Assembly: GCF_001591365.1 (NCBI RefSeq) | Contig: NZ_BCUT01000005.1 | Coordinates: forward strand, 372,001 to 436,000 | Direction of reading: 5' to 3' | Length of the DNA: 64,000 bases | DNA from: Variovorax paradoxus NBRC 15149 | GTDB lineage: Bacteria; Pseudomonadota; Gammaproteobacteria; Burkholderiales; Burkholderiaceae_C | Shown here: piece after piece, positions 63,791 through 64,000 of the stretch | Position numbering within the stretch: position 1 is the first letter of the stretch | How the letters are laid out: each line of letters begins with the position of its first letter | Notes under the pieces: model-generated | Databases searched by the model: none | What the model was told of the DNA's origin: nothing | What the model saw: only the letters and a program-made list of their open reading frames with translations | Position numbers and translations under genes: made by a program

Positions 63791-64000
63791 TTACTGCACC
63801 ACGAAGGTGTTGAAGGACACGCTGGCGATCTCCTGCGGCGGCAGGCCCGCGCCCAGCGGGCGGCTCAGCTCGACGCGGATCTCCTCGGCCAGGCGGGCCT
63901 TGTCGGCGGTCGTCACCAGCGACTCGGGCGGGCGGTTCGACAGCAGCAGCAGCACCCGGCTGCGGATCTCGGGCATGAATTCGACGATGCGCGCCTTGGC
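63791..64000 (-). CDS. fliL: flagellar basal-body protein FliL, C-terminal part (5' end outside window)
   Basis: The frame is open to the right edge and encodes 69 C-terminal residues. PEIRSRVLLLLSNRPPESL is typical of FliL, and the protein ends ASVSFNTFVVQ, also typical. FliL sits around the stator and supports torque. The N-terminal membrane segment is beyond the window. It is 21 bp upstream of fliM. Confidence 0.92.
   Translation of the reverse strand, partial: AKARIVEFMPEIRSRVLLLLSNRPPESLVTTADKARLAEEIRVELSRPLGAGLPPQEIASVSFNTFVVQ

Overview
This is a 64 kb, high-GC chromosomal segment of a betaproteobacterium. The gene order and protein types (secA-argJ-NUDIX, pilBCD-coaE-zapD-yacG, hemA-prfA-prmC-grxD, Bug-type binding protein, CNP1-like lipoprotein, a polar flagellar flg/fli regulon with a chemoreceptor array) point to Burkholderiales, family Comamonadaceae, most like Variovorax. 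This assignment rests on recognition of the genes and repeats, not on a database search. No phage, insertion sequence, plasmid gene, rRNA or CRISPR array was seen; most of the window is core chromosome.

Layout. 1-4.6 kb: end of a LuxR-type response regulator whose linker contains a REP-like DNA repeat in frame, a secreted beta-barrel-like protein, and a LysR regulator divergent from a threonine-synthase-like PLP enzyme and a periplasmic solute-binding protein. 4.6-10.5 kb: dciA, then secA, argJ, a DUF815 ATPase and mutT. 10.6-16.1 kb: yacG and zapD, flanked on both sides by polysaccharide O-acetylation genes (an acyltransferase-3/SGNH fusion, and an MBOAT plus AlgJ/AlgX-like pair). 16.2-20.8 kb: coaE and the type IV pilus genes pilD, pilC and pilB. 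20.9-30.2 kb: tRNA-Pro(CGG), ispB, rplU-rpmA-obgE-proB, a CNP1-like lipoprotein, rppH, proS, a lytic transglycosylase and a CorC/CNNM-type membrane protein. 30.3-34.6 kb: a repeat element, then the leftward hemA-prfA-prmC-grxD-cupin cluster. 34.7-35.9 kb: a small membrane protein and a Crp/Fnr regulator.

35.9-64.0 kb is one flagellar and chemotaxis block. flgA, flgM and flgN run leftward. flgBCDEFGHIJ run rightward and lead straight into cheW, six tandem chemoreceptor genes with a second cheW among them, then flgK and flgL. The export and switch genes fliL(partial)-fliM-fliN-fliO-fliP-fliQ-fliR run leftward from the right edge and converge on flgL. Sigma-28-like promoters are visible upstream of flgM, of the second receptor gene, and probably of flgK. 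Hook-basal-body genes would therefore be made first, and filament-junction and chemoreceptor genes after FlgM export.

The most unusual content is the chemoreceptor array. Two cheW copies differ by three silent bases over 434 bp. The six receptors share nearly identical signalling domains with different sensor domains. Receptors 3 and 6 share a perfect 233 bp stretch, and receptor 6 is a mosaic of two sequence types, which indicates recent gene conversion. Four of the six receptors end in a tryptophan/phenylalanine pentapeptide resembling a CheR/CheB tether.
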